64,000 nt of DNA. Source: Wolfiporia cocos. Taxonomy: Eukaryota > Basidiomycota > Agaricomycetes > Polyporales > Phaeolaceae. The notes beneath the pieces are model-generated. The model was not told the origin of the DNA and searched no databases. It was given only the letters and a program-made list of their open reading frames with translations. The DNA lies in NCBI GenBank assembly GCA_029448655.1, contig JACCLO010000001.1, forward strand, positions 3,224,001 through 3,288,000, given 5' to 3'. Positions within the stretch are counted from its first letter, which is position 1; each line of letters starts with the position of its first letter. Position numbers and translations under genes: made by a program. Positions 30,792 to 42,849 of the stretch are shown here, one piece after another.

Positions 30792-33700
30792 GTCCCTCGT
30801 CAGCTACTTGGCAAACTACGAACTGCGCAATGTATTGCTTACCTCAATGGCAGGATCTCAATGGTAGAATCGTGAGCTCGATTGAGAATACAGTCAAAGC
30901 TGCGGAAGGAGTCGACGTCTGTGGCCTCACCAATGCCATCGTAGGATGTCCGTGCGTTGTTAATGAGGTGTGGTCTGCTCGTTCATCAGGGTCTGAACGA
31001 GTTTTGTCATTGTCCACAGTCCAGATCTCAAATGAAATTACCGATCACATCAAAGCCACTCCATTGAACATCAGCATGTTGATCTCCTCGGATCATGATA
31101 TTCAAGGATTCTACAGCATTATACGCCCGAGCGACTAGGATCCCGCGACTCCACAGTGCGGGACGTATATGCTTCGGCCGCTGGGTGATGTGGAGGTTGC
31201 ACAACAACAAGGGCACGGGGTGCGGGCATGTACAACGACGCATCGTTGCCGATTTATCCGGATACGTTCACAGATTGCTGAGTCATTGAGTATGTCTAGT
31301 AACAGACATTTGTTCCATTACGGTACATATCAGTAGCCCATTGAGCGATTGACATATTGTTCAACATCCAGCAAGACTAGCGGTAAAAGTTTTGTCCTCG
31401 CCAGTTGTAACGTTTTCTCAGTTCCAGACGGATTATTAGGATGCTATAATACATTGCAGCGTCAGGTCGTCGACATCAACGGAGAGAGAGCAGATAGGAG
31501 ATTACTATACACTGGTCACAAATGGCGAGAACCTTGACGACAGGCACGGTGCGGCTTACAGTTCAACGTCCCGGGCGCGATTGCCCTACGACAGTATTGG
31601 TCACTGTGCCAATAATTAATGCTTCAACAGGCACAGCATCGGCTGTACTCACTGGTTCCTTTACGTATCTGGCACACACTGGCTTTTTTGTCATTTTGTG
31701 TCGTTCTTCACGTTGCTTCGGCACGAGGGTTTTTGTCGCATTATTTTCAGACGTTCTAGCAGGTACCATTCTATCATGTTGATTGCCTGTACCGCAGGAT
31801 CATGAATTTATAGCAGGCCAGACAGGCAGTGCTAAGTTATTTAAAACCTCAAGAGTTCAAGCTCATCCCGAATCCAGATCAGAGTATCGTCACAGTGATT
31901 CAACTCAGCGCAGACGAACTGTGGCAGATAGCACATGTCACTAGCTGCACTCGGCTGCGTTCGAATAGCAGTACCACACGGAGTGTTACCCAAATGTTCA
32001 ACTGTTGCTAAATACGCATCTTAGTACGTGAAGCCCTGACAAGTGGTGTATCATATTGTGTTTCAAGGATTCCTGCGCGCTAATCTCTGTCCGCATCTGT
32101 AGATATACCACATCTGGCTCGATTAAGACTCGAGTGAATCTATTGAACCCAATTTTTATGATGTCTCTGGATTGTTAATACTCCTGCCACGTATGTTGAG
32201 GTCCACTACAGATCCGCCACAGCGCCCACGTCAACGCTCAAGTGGTCTGTCAAACTAGCAATCAACGCCGGTGACCTCGGACGACTCGCATGTGGCGCAG
32301 GACGCGATTCGATTCGCGTTCGCTTCCTCCGACACTTTCGGCACAAGAATGTACGACAACGACGGTAAATGCCGTACACAGGTTTCAGCGCGGTTGATAT
32401 GTGCAATTGTACCCGTCGCCCTATGGCGATTACACATTTTGCGCGGCTGAGACACCCAACCGCCGAAACTTGGTGTACACATGACCGGGAAGAGGCGTCG
32501 TCTCAGGTGTAATTTCATAGCCTCCCACCAGCGGCATCATTAAGGGTTCTACGCGTATCATAACCTGGGTTAGCAATTCTCTCGTCGAGAAATCAATACA
32601 GCGACGTGATGGCGCCTACTTCGCGGACATTAGCATTGAAATTACACATCGCTGCTCGTGAAACATATATCAACTCCGCGGTTATTATCCTAGCGTACAT
32701 GGGTAGAGTGTCTGCACTGCAAACGCCATGAGTCCAGAGTTGAGGAATATGAACGGGGTCCGGAACTGGGGTATAGGCCTGCCCCTTACATGAGGCGATC
32801 AGGATCCTGTCAAATGTCATCAGCGATATATGATGTATTGTCCGTCCGTCCCCCGGTTGTGCTCAAAGACTATCCCGACCGCTGATAGGATAATGCAATG
32901 ACTCCGCCTACGCCACTGTCGTGAGTGTGTCGCTGGCCACAGGGTGTCTGGGCCATGTCAATCACCATTCCATTTCACACGATCGTGCGCAAAGATGCGA
33001 AGAGGATTCTGCACTATGCCTCGTATTAAGCTGAGGTGATCCCTAAAAGCAGCCGAGCCCTGGCATTCATCCTCCGCAATGGATTGCGAGAGTTAATAGT
33101 GCGGTTCGCCCTGCGTTATTGAGTACGTAGAACAAGTCTTGTGTTGACATTGATGTACATGAAACGCACCAATAAGTAATGTCACCCTTTGACAGTATGC
33201 AGTGAGACCCGCATAATTGGCCAGAATCACCAGTACGCGCTGCGAAGTCTGCATAACAATGCAAAGCATAACCTCGAGCCTCTGGAGATCCGTGGTGCAC
33301 GGCGTATGACCGGTGTTCGAAAATGCGGCAGCAATTCCCTCAATCGCCATTGAGGCCTAGTGTTGGGAAAGGAACAATTTCAATTGACCGACCACGAGGC
33401 ACGCGTCTTAGACAGCGAGCAGGGATTCATTTGCCACTACCTTCAGCCGCATCCGGGTGCAGTAGGAGGCATATCCTCATTGCATCCGTACTGAGCAGGC
33501 GTGAAAACTGGCGTAGCGTGTCGACTTGGAAATTGTCGGGCTTGTCTCTGATGTGGCACACTTGCCGAGTCTGATAGTGGCAATCAGTCTGGGAAGAACG
33601 AGCATATCAGCTCCTTGGAGGTAAATAGGTCATGCGTTCCTGGATGATTCAACAGAGGACGGCTTCATGTTGGTACCGACTTCAGGGAAGCAGAAGTGGC

Positions 33701-34402
33701 AAGGTGAACAATGCTTGCAGAGTCGGATGCGACATGGTATCAGTATTTGAGAAGTACGCATGGACGACTCACTGCTATTGAACACATGGAGCACGTTGTA
33801 ATGCGAACTGATTGTAGTACTGGTGCACGCACATTATGCTGCAGCGTATATGGTCCATGGATGATATCGATGATCTATCAATTCAAAACGCTCAAGTCTT
33901 CTTTCCCAAATAGGCAAGTATGTTTGGACGACAGAGATGGCTGTGAACATGTATAAGAACTTACGAGATTCGAAGAGGCGATGCAGATAAGTATATATTC
34001 TTATTGTCTTTCAGTGAATACCAATACATCAACATCAATATACTTGAGCATAACGTAGTGTGCGATCCTGAATATGAAGAGCCGGAAGAGAGCATCTCCG
34101 GACTCTTATCTGTCACCTGCAGCAGAACGTAATAAAGGGTCGTATGCATTATAAGCAAGTATCAGTCTAGCCATACATCGGTGCAAAGAATTGTCCGCTC
34201 TTGAGGCAGCGAGCATTGAAGTCGACGTTGCAGCTATCTCATTCCCCAGCGAGAGTCCAGGTGTGCCTCACTCTTTGTCACTACCGAATTCTATTTGCTG
34301 AAGCTTGCGTGCCTTCCTGCTAGGGTTTGCAAGCGAAGCACCCCTCAGTGCCATCATCGTGACGGGACGGTGGTTGTTTCCTGAAAATAGTGGGAAGGTT
34401 TG
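30792..34402. other. Gene-poor sequence, no supported gene
   Basis: Several 60-100 residue open frames exist but none has a motif, splice support or coding-like composition that I trust. It ends the repeat island. Confidence 0.45.
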
Positions 34403-35446
34403 TTAGTATCCCGCGGTGATAGGGGTGGTGATAGAATACGTGCTTGCGATGGAGTGCAGCCGCGAAGTATCTTGGAACACTACAGCCGAGCGTGCCGCCT
34501 TGCTGGGACGAGCGTCGGTATCGTTTGCGGCATCAGTGGGACGTTTTCCCTGGCCGCGTGCTGAGCTGCCTGCCTGCGTTTGCTCACTCCGCACGCGGGC
34601 AAGTTCTGCTTTGAGGGCCTTAATTTCATCCTGTGCACGCAGCTCTGCGGCGCTCCGCGTCGTATCGGTGGCCCGCGAACTTGAGTTGGTTTCGATGCGT
34701 TGATCTGTGGGCAATATTCTCAGCGTGTCTAGGCGAGCGGAGGACGTTGGAAAATCAGACCGCCTGCTGATGGTTGTGATCGGGCATTCGACGGTCCGGC
34801 TGACGTTGCGAAGGGCGGAGGGTGCAGGCGATTCTTGCGCAGTCGGGACTGAAGAGCAATCTATGACGCGTATCACAATCAACGTTTTGCGCGACAATAA
34901 GTCCGCGGAATGCTTCTTACGTTTGTGAATACCTTCGTCGCCAACGACGCCACTTCTTCGGACGGCATCTCAACTAGGGGTATTTTCGCTGGGTTGTCGA
35001 GATTCGTTCCCAGCGTGAACTTCAGATGGGTAAGCTATGGACTCAGAACTCATAATGAAAGAGACGATAAACACATTGATCTTAGCACCTTTCTGGGTGC
35101 TCCAATTTCCAATATAGAGTTCGCCCTGAAGAAAGGCGTCTTCGAGAAGTCCGGCATATGTTTCGATTTTTGATGCTGAGATGTTAGCTCCCTTTCGGCG
35201 GGGTCAAAGACGCTGAGCAATGCGGGGTTAAGCGAGGCATGTGCTCACCACTGCGCTCCGCACATCCGTGTCCTTCCAGCATCCGTTCCACCAGCGCCCC
35301 TCCGGGCCACTAAGGCCTACGTAAACTGTCCAGCTGAGTTCCTCCACATTGGACAGGACAACGAAACGCGAGGAGCCTTGGTAGATCACTTGGATTAGCT
35401 CATCGAGCGGCAAGAGATGGGTGAGGGTGTCGGAGTTGGAGCCCAT
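34403..35446 (-). CDS. Small protein with XRCC4-superfamily-like layout (tentative PAXX/XLF-like)
   Basis: Exons 35446-35249, 35191-35075 and 35019-34921 join in phase and encode a compact N-terminal domain. Motifs include SSRFVVLSNVEELSWTVYVG, a conserved Trp cluster (RWWNGCW), then LLEDAFLQGELYIGNW and KGAKINFTLG. A helical stretch follows (MPSEEVASLATKVF). The 3' part, from 34860 to the stop at 34403, encodes a coiled-coil (AQDEIKALKAELARVRSEQ) and a basic Lys/Arg tail. The join inside that part is uncertain; a 41-nt intron after 34802 would keep the frame. Beta head, coiled-coil, then basic tail is the plan of XRCC4, XLF and PAXX end-joining factors. I infer this from layout and a few residues only. 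Confidence 0.5.
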
Positions 35447-35881
35447 GGTGCGGTTCTAGGTCGAGTCGAGAAGTCGCGTTTGATGCAGCCGTCGGCGGAA
35501 GAGCTAATTGATGGAGAGGTAGAGACAGTACCGCGCAGATGTGATGCAGGGTTATGGAGAGAGTTGAAATGTGTGGCGTCCCGCCACCAAATACTGGCAC
35601 GCTTGGATGGTATCCACAGGCCACATTATCAATGAAATAAATAGACACAAATAGCCTGATACACAATCGCAGGCCACAAAAGGGGGCCGTTATCGAAGGC
35701 ATCGGTTTACCCGAAATGGGCATCACTACATACTAACACGCTTGGACGCGCTTACAGGCGCCCATGTGCCGGTCACGGGAGCGTGTTTTTTGTTTGTATA
35801 CATTTGTATCCCGCGTCAAGTAACTACGACTAAATGCGGCGTTCGTGTACGGAAGAAGGTATCTAGGGAGCTTGGGTAGTG

Positions 35882-36166
35882 CTACATGTAGGACTCACCG
35901 ACAACAGCGGGGGGTGCGGACTTTGCGAACGCCGTGGTGGACTTGAGGAACAGCGCAATGGCGTTGAGGCCCTTCGGCGTCACGGGAGCGTGTTTCGGTG
36001 GCGCAATAACTAACGCCGTTGTAGTGCTTCGATTTCCGCATACGAGGAATAATGGCCGCCCGACTTCGCCTGCGACCACTTGTTCCTCCTCTGGTCGGCC
36101 GGTGCGGCGTGAGCAACGGCATTGAAAGTACATCCAGTAAGTGGCGATGGGCTCTGTGACTATCAA
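35882..36166 (-). other. Possible or residual minus-strand coding exon
   Basis: One minus-strand frame reads protein-like (STTTALVIAPPKHAPVTPKG, then LNAIALFLKSTTAFAKSAPP) and ends at a gtgagt donor near 35897. I could find no partner exon and no family. It lies just upstream of the permease start, so it may be a relic. Confidence 0.2.
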
Positions 36167-36194
36167 CTCCTGAGCGTTTCAGCCTGGGAGAAAC

Positions 36195-38729
36195 ATGTCA
36201 ATCGCGGAAGGTCCTCCCTGCATGGAACCCGAAGGCAGCAGCAAAAAGGCGACCAGGCATCAGGGTCATGTCGATGAGGTGGAGAATCAATCAGGCATTC
36301 CGCCCGCGACAGGAGCTGTCCCGAACCCACCGATTGACCTGAGACATGGAGGCTTGCACCGTGGACTGTCTGCTCGCCAGGTCTCGATGATTGCCATCGC
36401 CGGCACCATTGGAACCGGTTTATTTCTGGGCACAGGACGGTCGCTGGCTCAAGGCGGGCCCGCTAGCATGCTTATCTGGTGAGCGACAATACGACTGAAG
36501 GACTGGACGCTTGCGACGAGAAAGCTATTAGCTACGGAATCGTCGGCGCGATCGTCTATGTGACTCTCCTGTTGCTTGGCGAGATGGCCACGCAGTATCC
36601 TGTCGCCGGTGAGTCAACCGGATCGATATGTAACTCGTACAGCTTGAAGAATACGTGCTATCGCCTCCGCGTTTGTGAAATTGCGAGCGGCTTCTCCGTC
36701 GGCAGTTCTCATCGACACAGTCAACCCGTGGTTATGCTGGCTCAGAGAAGCGTATGATGACGTTTCTCCGGAATGCTTCTCCGTAGCTACAACTCACGAG
36801 GCACGAACGCTCGCAACCTCAGTCGTTCCGTTTGGTCTCGGCAGCATATCTGATAGTGGTTGACAGGTTCATTCAATGCATACGCGATTCGTTTCTTCTC
36901 GCCCGCGTACGGCTTTGCGCTCTCGTGGAACTATTGGTTCAACGATGCCGTCTCGGTTGCGTCGGATCTGACAGCGGCACAGCTCGTGTTGCAGTTCTGG
37001 ACGACTTGGCATCCTTGGGTCATAAGCCTTGTATTTTGGGTGTTTCTCGTGTGTGTTAACGCCACCCACGTGAAGGCATACGGAGAACTCGGTGCGTTTC
37101 CGGACAGTGGCATCGCGCCTGAGTGCCGGATGTGGTTGACGGCTTTGCATAGAATACTGGCTATCCTCCTTGAAAGTGATCACAGTGATCGTATTTATCA
37201 TTCTCGGCATCGCGGTGAACCTTGGCGCAAATCGCGAGCATGTGTACATTGGCGCCCGGTATTGGCATATCGACGGTGCACCCTTCGTCGGTGGTTTCGG
37301 CGGTTTTGCGAGGGTGTTCGTGACGGCAAGTTTTGCCTGTACGTACCATAGTGTCTTCGTCTTTCGTCTCCGGCTGATAAGTGCTGACAGATGGTGGAAC
37401 GGAGAGTCTGGGAATCACCGCGGGCGAGACCAAAAACCCTTCGCGCAACATGCCTCGGGTTGTCAAATTCGTGTTTTGGCGGTGGGCAATGCCTGTTGTG
37501 AGAGCGCTTTCGGCAATTATTAATATCATCGCACTAGAATCCTACTCTTTTACATTCTAAGCATAGCTTTGATCGGGTTAAACGGTCTGTGCCCTGCAAT
37601 GCACAGCAGCTATTACTGATAACAGAGTAGTCCCATGGAGCTATCCAGGATTGTCCAACAAGACTACGACGACCTCCCCGTTCACGATTGTTTTCAGGGA
37701 GGCGGGATCTAGTGCGTCATATCGCATTCAACACTTCTTAGCGCCTCACTCCGAGCTGCCCTAGATGTCGCCGCCTCATTCATGAACACTGTCATCCTGA
37801 CATCTGTCCTCTCCGCCGGTAACCATGCACTGTTCGCTGGCACGCGTGTACTATACGGGCTCTCGGTCGCGAAACCGGCGGCACAGGCCCCAGCGATATT
37901 CTCTTGGACGACAGCAGCAGGCGTCCCAGTTCCAGCGCTTCTCGCCACGAGTAGTATCAGCGCGCTTTGCTTTGGATCTAGCTTCATTGGCAGTGGCACG
38001 CTCTGGGGATGGCTACAAAACATCGTCGGTGTCTCAAACCAGGTGCGCGCAAGAATAGGTCGACTCCTGCTTCTTCGCAGCTAACTACAAAGGGACACGC
38101 CCGCACCCTAGATCGCGTGGCTGTCGATTGGTCTGGCAAGCTGGAGATTCCGCACGGCATGGGTCAAGCAGGGACGACCGCTCGATCAGATGAAATTCCG
38201 CGCAGCGTGGACATGGCCATGGGGCCCGCCGTTTGTCGTACGCTTCGAGGCATGTTCTACTCTATACCTTGGCTGACGGAGATCTGCCTCAGGTCGTGAC
38301 CGTCTCTGCGCTCATCCTTAGTACGTTTGGCTCCAGGCGCTGGAATGATCTGCGGTTCACCTCTGTCTGCTTCTAGTCCAGGGCTGGTCCTCGGTGTTTC
38401 CTCGCTTCTCGCCTGTCGACTTCGTGTCCTTCTACATAGAGATCCCTGTGATGTCCCTCATGTTCCTCGGATGGATCATCCTCAAGCAGGTGGTCTGTAC
38501 GGCCGAACTCGACACATCGCCGCCAGTACTCCCGGCCACTTCCACGACACCGCTGCTGAGACGCAAGTATCAGTGGAAACTGCACGATATCGTAGACACG
38601 TCTACTGTGGACCTGCAACGCGACGAGTACGAAGAAGGCGAGATTGACAAAGCAGACGATGAAGAGAGGGAAAAGAGGCTGCACGGACGTGCAGGATTAC
38701 TGTGGAGGGTTTACTACTGGGTGGCATAA
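36195..38729 (+). CDS. Amino-acid permease, fungal YAT family
   Basis: Plasma-membrane proton-coupled amino-acid uptake transporter. Eleven exons: 36195-36478, 36532-36608, 36867-37091, 37153-37338, 37391-37481, 37538-37584, 37628-37711, 37756-38042, 38112-38237, 38293-38320, 38377-38729; 595 residues, normal for the family. The soluble N-terminus ends in LHRGLSARQVSMIAIAGTIG, the family hallmark leading into helix 1. Further signatures are GEMATQYPVAGSFNAYA, SWNYWFNDAVSVASDLTAAQ, FAYGGTESLGITAGETKNP and GNHALFAGTRVLYGLS, covering most of the expected twelve helices. The C-tail is acidic and Arg/Lys-rich (DEYEEGEIDKADDEERE), as in tails read by ubiquitin-ligase adaptors. Substrate cannot be read; basic amino acids are possible. 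Exon 10 is only 28 nt. Confidence 0.92.
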
Positions 38730-38934
38730 CATGTTGTTAAAATCTCTAGGTGCTACTGCTATCTACTTCGGTTAAATCATCGATCCAGATACGTAGATCA
38801 AGCAAGAGCCTCTACAACAATGAGCCGCAGAGAGCCCCAGGTAGTTTAGTGCCACAGAAATTCGGAATCTGGACCGCGTCACTGGCGGATCACAGATCGT
38901 GCACCCACAGACGCCCACTACATGAAACCGATTT

Positions 38935-39196
38935 CACCGGGGGCATTATCTGATGACTTTGTCGAAAACATGTTGGTATCATTTAAATAAGGGATCAAAT
39001 GCGAACATAATGCATTGATTGCTTATATAATATCTTCATTAGATAATGCCCCCGGTGTCTGGATCTTTATGCAGCCCGTGGCCAGCTGAGGTCCTGTGTT
39101 TCATGTTATCAGCAAATGCATTATGTTTGCATTTGATCACTTATTACAACGATACCAACATGTTTCCGACAAAGTCATTAAATAATGCCCCCGGTG
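38935..39196. mobile_element. 262-bp MITE with about 80-bp terminal inverted repeats
   Basis: Left arm 38935-39014 and right arm 39117-39196 are inverted copies with roughly 9 mismatches. They start CACCGGGGGCATTAT, share GACTTTGTCG and ACATGTTGGTATC, and end near ACATAATGCA. A third copy of just the terminus (ATAATGCCCCCGGTG) lies inside at 39043-39057. Flanks show only a possible TTT duplication. There is no coding capacity. It sits between the permease 3' end and the aldo-keto reductase promoter. Confidence 0.8.
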
Positions 39197-39274
39197 TTTG
39201 TCAACGCTTCTTTGCTTCCAACCTTACGTAGCGTATACTCGCTGTCCCTTCGCTGAACGTACGTGGTCAGCGCG

Positions 39275-40647
39275 ATGAGCACCCTGAACCTCGAGTCTAC
39301 TGTCCGTCTATCCACTGGTAAAGATCCTCCGTTCTGATGGGAGACTCCATTCATATATAGCGCTTTGTTTGACTGTCCAATGACCTTGCCATCCGCAGGC
39401 TACGAAATGCCGATGCTCGGTTTTGGCGTGTACCAGAATTACACGACCAAAAACTCTGTGCTCGAAGCGCTGCGAGTGGGCTACAGGTCTGTCTCATCGA
39501 TGGCCCTGAGAATCCCAATACAGATGGTTAATTGAACGACGCTTGCTATAGGCATATCGACTCTGCACAAGCCTATCGCAACGAGGCTCATGTAGGAGAC
39601 GCTGTTAGGGAGAGCGGCCTGCCAAGGCAGTCCGTCTTCCTAAGTGAGGTTATTCTAGTCGCGCGCTCAATTCGCCAATTCATGTCCGACGGACTAATAC
39701 AATACAATCATTGCACAATGCAGCGACTAAATGTATCAACAAAACTCATGGATACGAGAGTACTTTGAGCGGTGTAGATGCGTCCCTTAAACGCTTTGGC
39801 ACTGGTGTGTGACATTAGCGCAGACTACTGCAACTTGACATCCTCTGATGCGATGGCCACCCGGATCAGACTATATCGACCTCTTTTTGATCCATGATCC
39901 CATGTCGGGTCAGGAGCGTCGTTTGCGGACCTACAGAGCGCTGTTAGAGTCACGAAGCGCAGGTAAGGTCAGAAGCGTAGGGGTATCTAACTAGTGAGGA
40001 CAATTTCCACCCCATCACGACCCCGGATCTGCCCTGATTAACGTGCCGCGCATGGTATTTAGTGGCATCAAGCATCTTGAGGAGATCAAGCAGGCGGGGC
40101 TCGAGATGCCGTCAGTGAATCAAATCGAAGTGCGCGGGTATTGCTCGGCGCCTCGATACCGTGCTCGGTGCAGTTGCTGATGATGGCATCCCGCAGCTGC
40201 ACCCGCTCTGTCAACAGACGCCAATCGTGTCGTACTGCCGTGAAAACGGCATCGTGGTCCAGGCGTACTGTCCGATAATGCGGGGTAAGATGGACCACCC
40301 AGTCATCAGGGAGCTGTCCGAAAAGGTAATACAGTGCGTCGGCACTGCGCGTGGCCAACCTGACCCACTTTCTTCCCGCAGTATCAGAGGGACCCCGCTC
40401 ATGTGCTTCTTCGCTGGTCCCTCCAGAAAGGGTAAAGTCCGCGTTACAGCCCTTGATTCATCAACTACTGACTCCAGCTTCTCACGCCAGCTACGTCCCC
40501 TTGCCAAAGTCCGCCACCCCTGCGCGCATCAGATCAAATGCGCAGCTATATGATTTTGCACTGCACGAGGGAGACATGGCACAGTTGGATATGCTAAACG
40601 AAGGCAAAGCTGGTGCAATTAGCTGGAATCCGGTCGACTGGGACTAA
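39275..40647 (+). CDS. Aldo-keto reductase
   Basis: NAD(P)H-dependent carbonyl reductase of the AKR superfamily, small bacterial/fungal type. Nine exons: 39275-39317, 39399-39486, 39552-39643, 39724-39804, 39870-39993, 40063-40129, 40197-40325, 40382-40431, 40491-40647; 276 residues. The catalytic tetrad is complete: Asp47 and Tyr52 (HIDSAQAYRNE), Lys77 (TTKCINKTHG) and His110 (FLIHDP). Other signatures are MPMLGFGVYQN, GKVRSVGVSNYG, and the cofactor loop PLPKSATPARIRSNAQLYDF. Most introns fall in awkward phases, so a contiguous scan shows only fragments and gives a false impression of a pseudogene. The substrate is unknown. Confidence 0.9.
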
Positions 40648-41441
40648 ATGTCTTGACAAATACACTGTGCATTTTGTGCCTATGTGCATTGAACCGGATA
40701 AGTCCGACACATTCTCCGGGACGAACCGCCGATTTTGACCTGGCTTGGCTGCGAACTCCGCCGTGATATAACAAACACGATTACAGAAGCTGGCTTGGCG
40801 GTCTCCTGTTTACCGGAAGAGTTGGCTTGTCGTGTACGAGGGCGCCGTGGCGGGAGCAACTGCCAAAATGCTTTATGATGGCCGCGGCACGGCTACACGC
40901 TGTTGGTCCAAGTTCAATATGCGCTTCGCGACGACTTCCCGGCTCCGTCCAATCCCGTCGTGCTTCTTAGGATACTCGTCTTCCGGGAAGTATAGCGTCA
41001 CCCGTAGCCTTCTGACAGAGCTTCCGGATCGACACGACCAGATTGCAGTCGGTCATGGCCGTAATTCCGCACTATACCCGCGGTACGCATCAATAACACA
41101 GAGAATCGACCCAAAGTGGGTATCGGCGCTCCTCGCTGGGGCCGGAATGCGCGCTCATGCCACACGTGTAGACGTCAGAATGCATCAGACCTGGCTCCAC
41201 TGTCGAGCAAAAACATACCCGCCCATGCGTTACACAGACATCCTCCGACAGCTCATATTCAGTATCGGGATTGATGAAACGCGACTGGATGTCCTTAGCG
41301 GTCAATTGACAAGGTGGCTATGGCGCTTCACGGGCCAATGGATAATTCAAGTATTCCAAATGTCTGAGTGGAACCTAGTAGGAAACTCTGGAAACCAGAA
41401 CAGATGTCTGCAGCGCTGTCTGGGTTTCTTACACCGTCAAG
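40648..41441. other. Intergenic region, no supported gene
   Basis: This is a convergent region between the aldo-keto reductase and UCH37. An open frame across it has no recognisable motif and overlaps the last exon of UCH37 on the other strand. Confidence 0.5.
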
Positions 41442-42686
41442 TTAGGGTTCGTCCATATTATTATCACCTTTCCCTTTGCTCCTCTCAACTCTCTCCCGCG
41501 TCGTCTTTTTGGCATTTTCTGTCGCTGCCTCAAGCCTTCCTGACTTCGCGAGCGCCACAAGAAGGGCATGAACAAGGCCGACGTAATTATGTCGACGTAG
41601 GCTATTTTCGAACTGAGGGAGCAAACATCAGGTCAATTCGGCGTTCGTGAGAAAAAAAAGAAAAGCATGTGAACGCAGCCGGCAGGCATTCAGCCCAGCC
41701 TATCACTGTGAAATGCATCAATCGTACTCACCGCCCAGCGTTCCCGCTTAGAGTTCTCCGTTGACAGTCGTACAACGAGGTCTGCGGCTTCGGATTGCCT
41801 ACCGGCTGCCTGTAACTCCGCAAGCTGGGCCTGCAATATGGGAAGAGGATCCTCGTGCAATGCTAGCAAGCTAAATTCGAGCTATTTCAAACAGGGTAAG
41901 TTTGGCACATTGATCAACGAACTAATTACTAACCGCGCCGGCTGGATATGTGGCAATTCTTGCCTCTATGACCTCCCTGTGCAATGGACATCTTAGTCAG
42001 ATTAGTGCCGATGTGGCACATTCAACATTGTCACCTGGCTTTTGCTACCCAACCCTCCCCGCTTTCTGAATATGCCCCATGGTTGATAGGAGAGTGCTTG
42101 AGACCGTCAAACTCATAGACACAGCTCATGTACGGCATGTACACGATAAAATGGTATGCATCCTCCGATGTCTTAGGCAAGCCTAGGCCGTCTAGCGAGA
42201 TTGCCGAAGGCGGCGAGAGAGCATTGTGCGCCTCCCGCAACCAATCGGAGCTTGTGAGTACCATACCGCGCGTCTGTGCGTCCATACCGGTGGTGAAATT
42301 TATCAGGTCAGTGAGCTGGGCTCCCATCGGAAGACCTGGGATGTTTCCGATGGCGTTCATTACAGCGAGGGTAGCGCATGCATTGTTCACAACCTGATGC
42401 GCGAAGAATCCGGGGAAATCGGAATCATAATTCCCGCCCGCTGGTTCTGAGGAAGAGCCGACCCATTTGAAGAGGAAAATGAACGCGTGAACAGGTTGAA
42501 GCTCGGCCAGAGAAGCAGGGTCAAGTGAGTACAAATCATCCACAACTAGTGGGACTCCCAAGGATTTCAGTAACTCGCTACAGGAGTGATCAGCATTGAT
42601 CCTTGGAAAACAGGCCAAACCCACGTGAAGACACCGGGGTCGGACTCGGTGAGTTGCCAGCCACTCTGCTCGTCGCCCTCAGACAT
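41442..42686 (-). CDS. Ubiquitin C-terminal hydrolase UCH37/UCHL5 (peptidase C12)
   Basis: Deubiquitinase that acts at the proteasome lid (via Rpn13) and, in animals and fission yeast, in nuclear complexes. Exons 42686-42625, 42577-42035, 41976-41935, 41870-41732, 41612-41442; 318 residues, close to human UCHL5. Catalytic residues are intact: Gln82 and Cys88 in HQVVNNACATLA, His163 in DAYHFIVYMP, and Asp178 in VYEFDGLKHSPI. The C-terminal ULD-type helix region is present (FENSLRRHNYVGLVHALLVA), followed by a Lys-rich tail. The start gives MSEGDEQSGWQLTESDPGVF, the usual UCH opening. It diverges from MED31 across 163 bp. Confidence 0.92.
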
Positions 42687-42849
42687 CCTGCGAGTGAGGT
42701 TCACAGTCAAAAGGGAGAGAATGTTCAAATGACGCGTCGGTCACGTTACTTAGGGATATCTACTTTCGGCCTAAGTTATTTGGCAAAAGCCTTGAAACCA
42801 AACAACCGCTATCACGCGTGTGGCCTATGCTGCTAGTCTAGTGACACCC
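42687..42849. promoter_or_regulatory. Bidirectional promoter between UCH37 and MED31, with two ACGCGT boxes
   Basis: Only 163 bp separate the two start codons. Two ACGCGT words, identical to the yeast MCB cell-cycle element, lie at 42732-42737 and 42814-42819. Regulation is inferred from the consensus only. Confidence 0.5.

Noticed and set aside
31522..31782. An 86-residue hydrophobic open frame in the repeat island
   Set aside because: No family resemblance, no splice support and no start context.
39275..40647. Aldo-keto reductase as a pseudogene
   Set aside because: It looks fragmented when read without splicing, but nine exons join in phase and all four catalytic residues are present.
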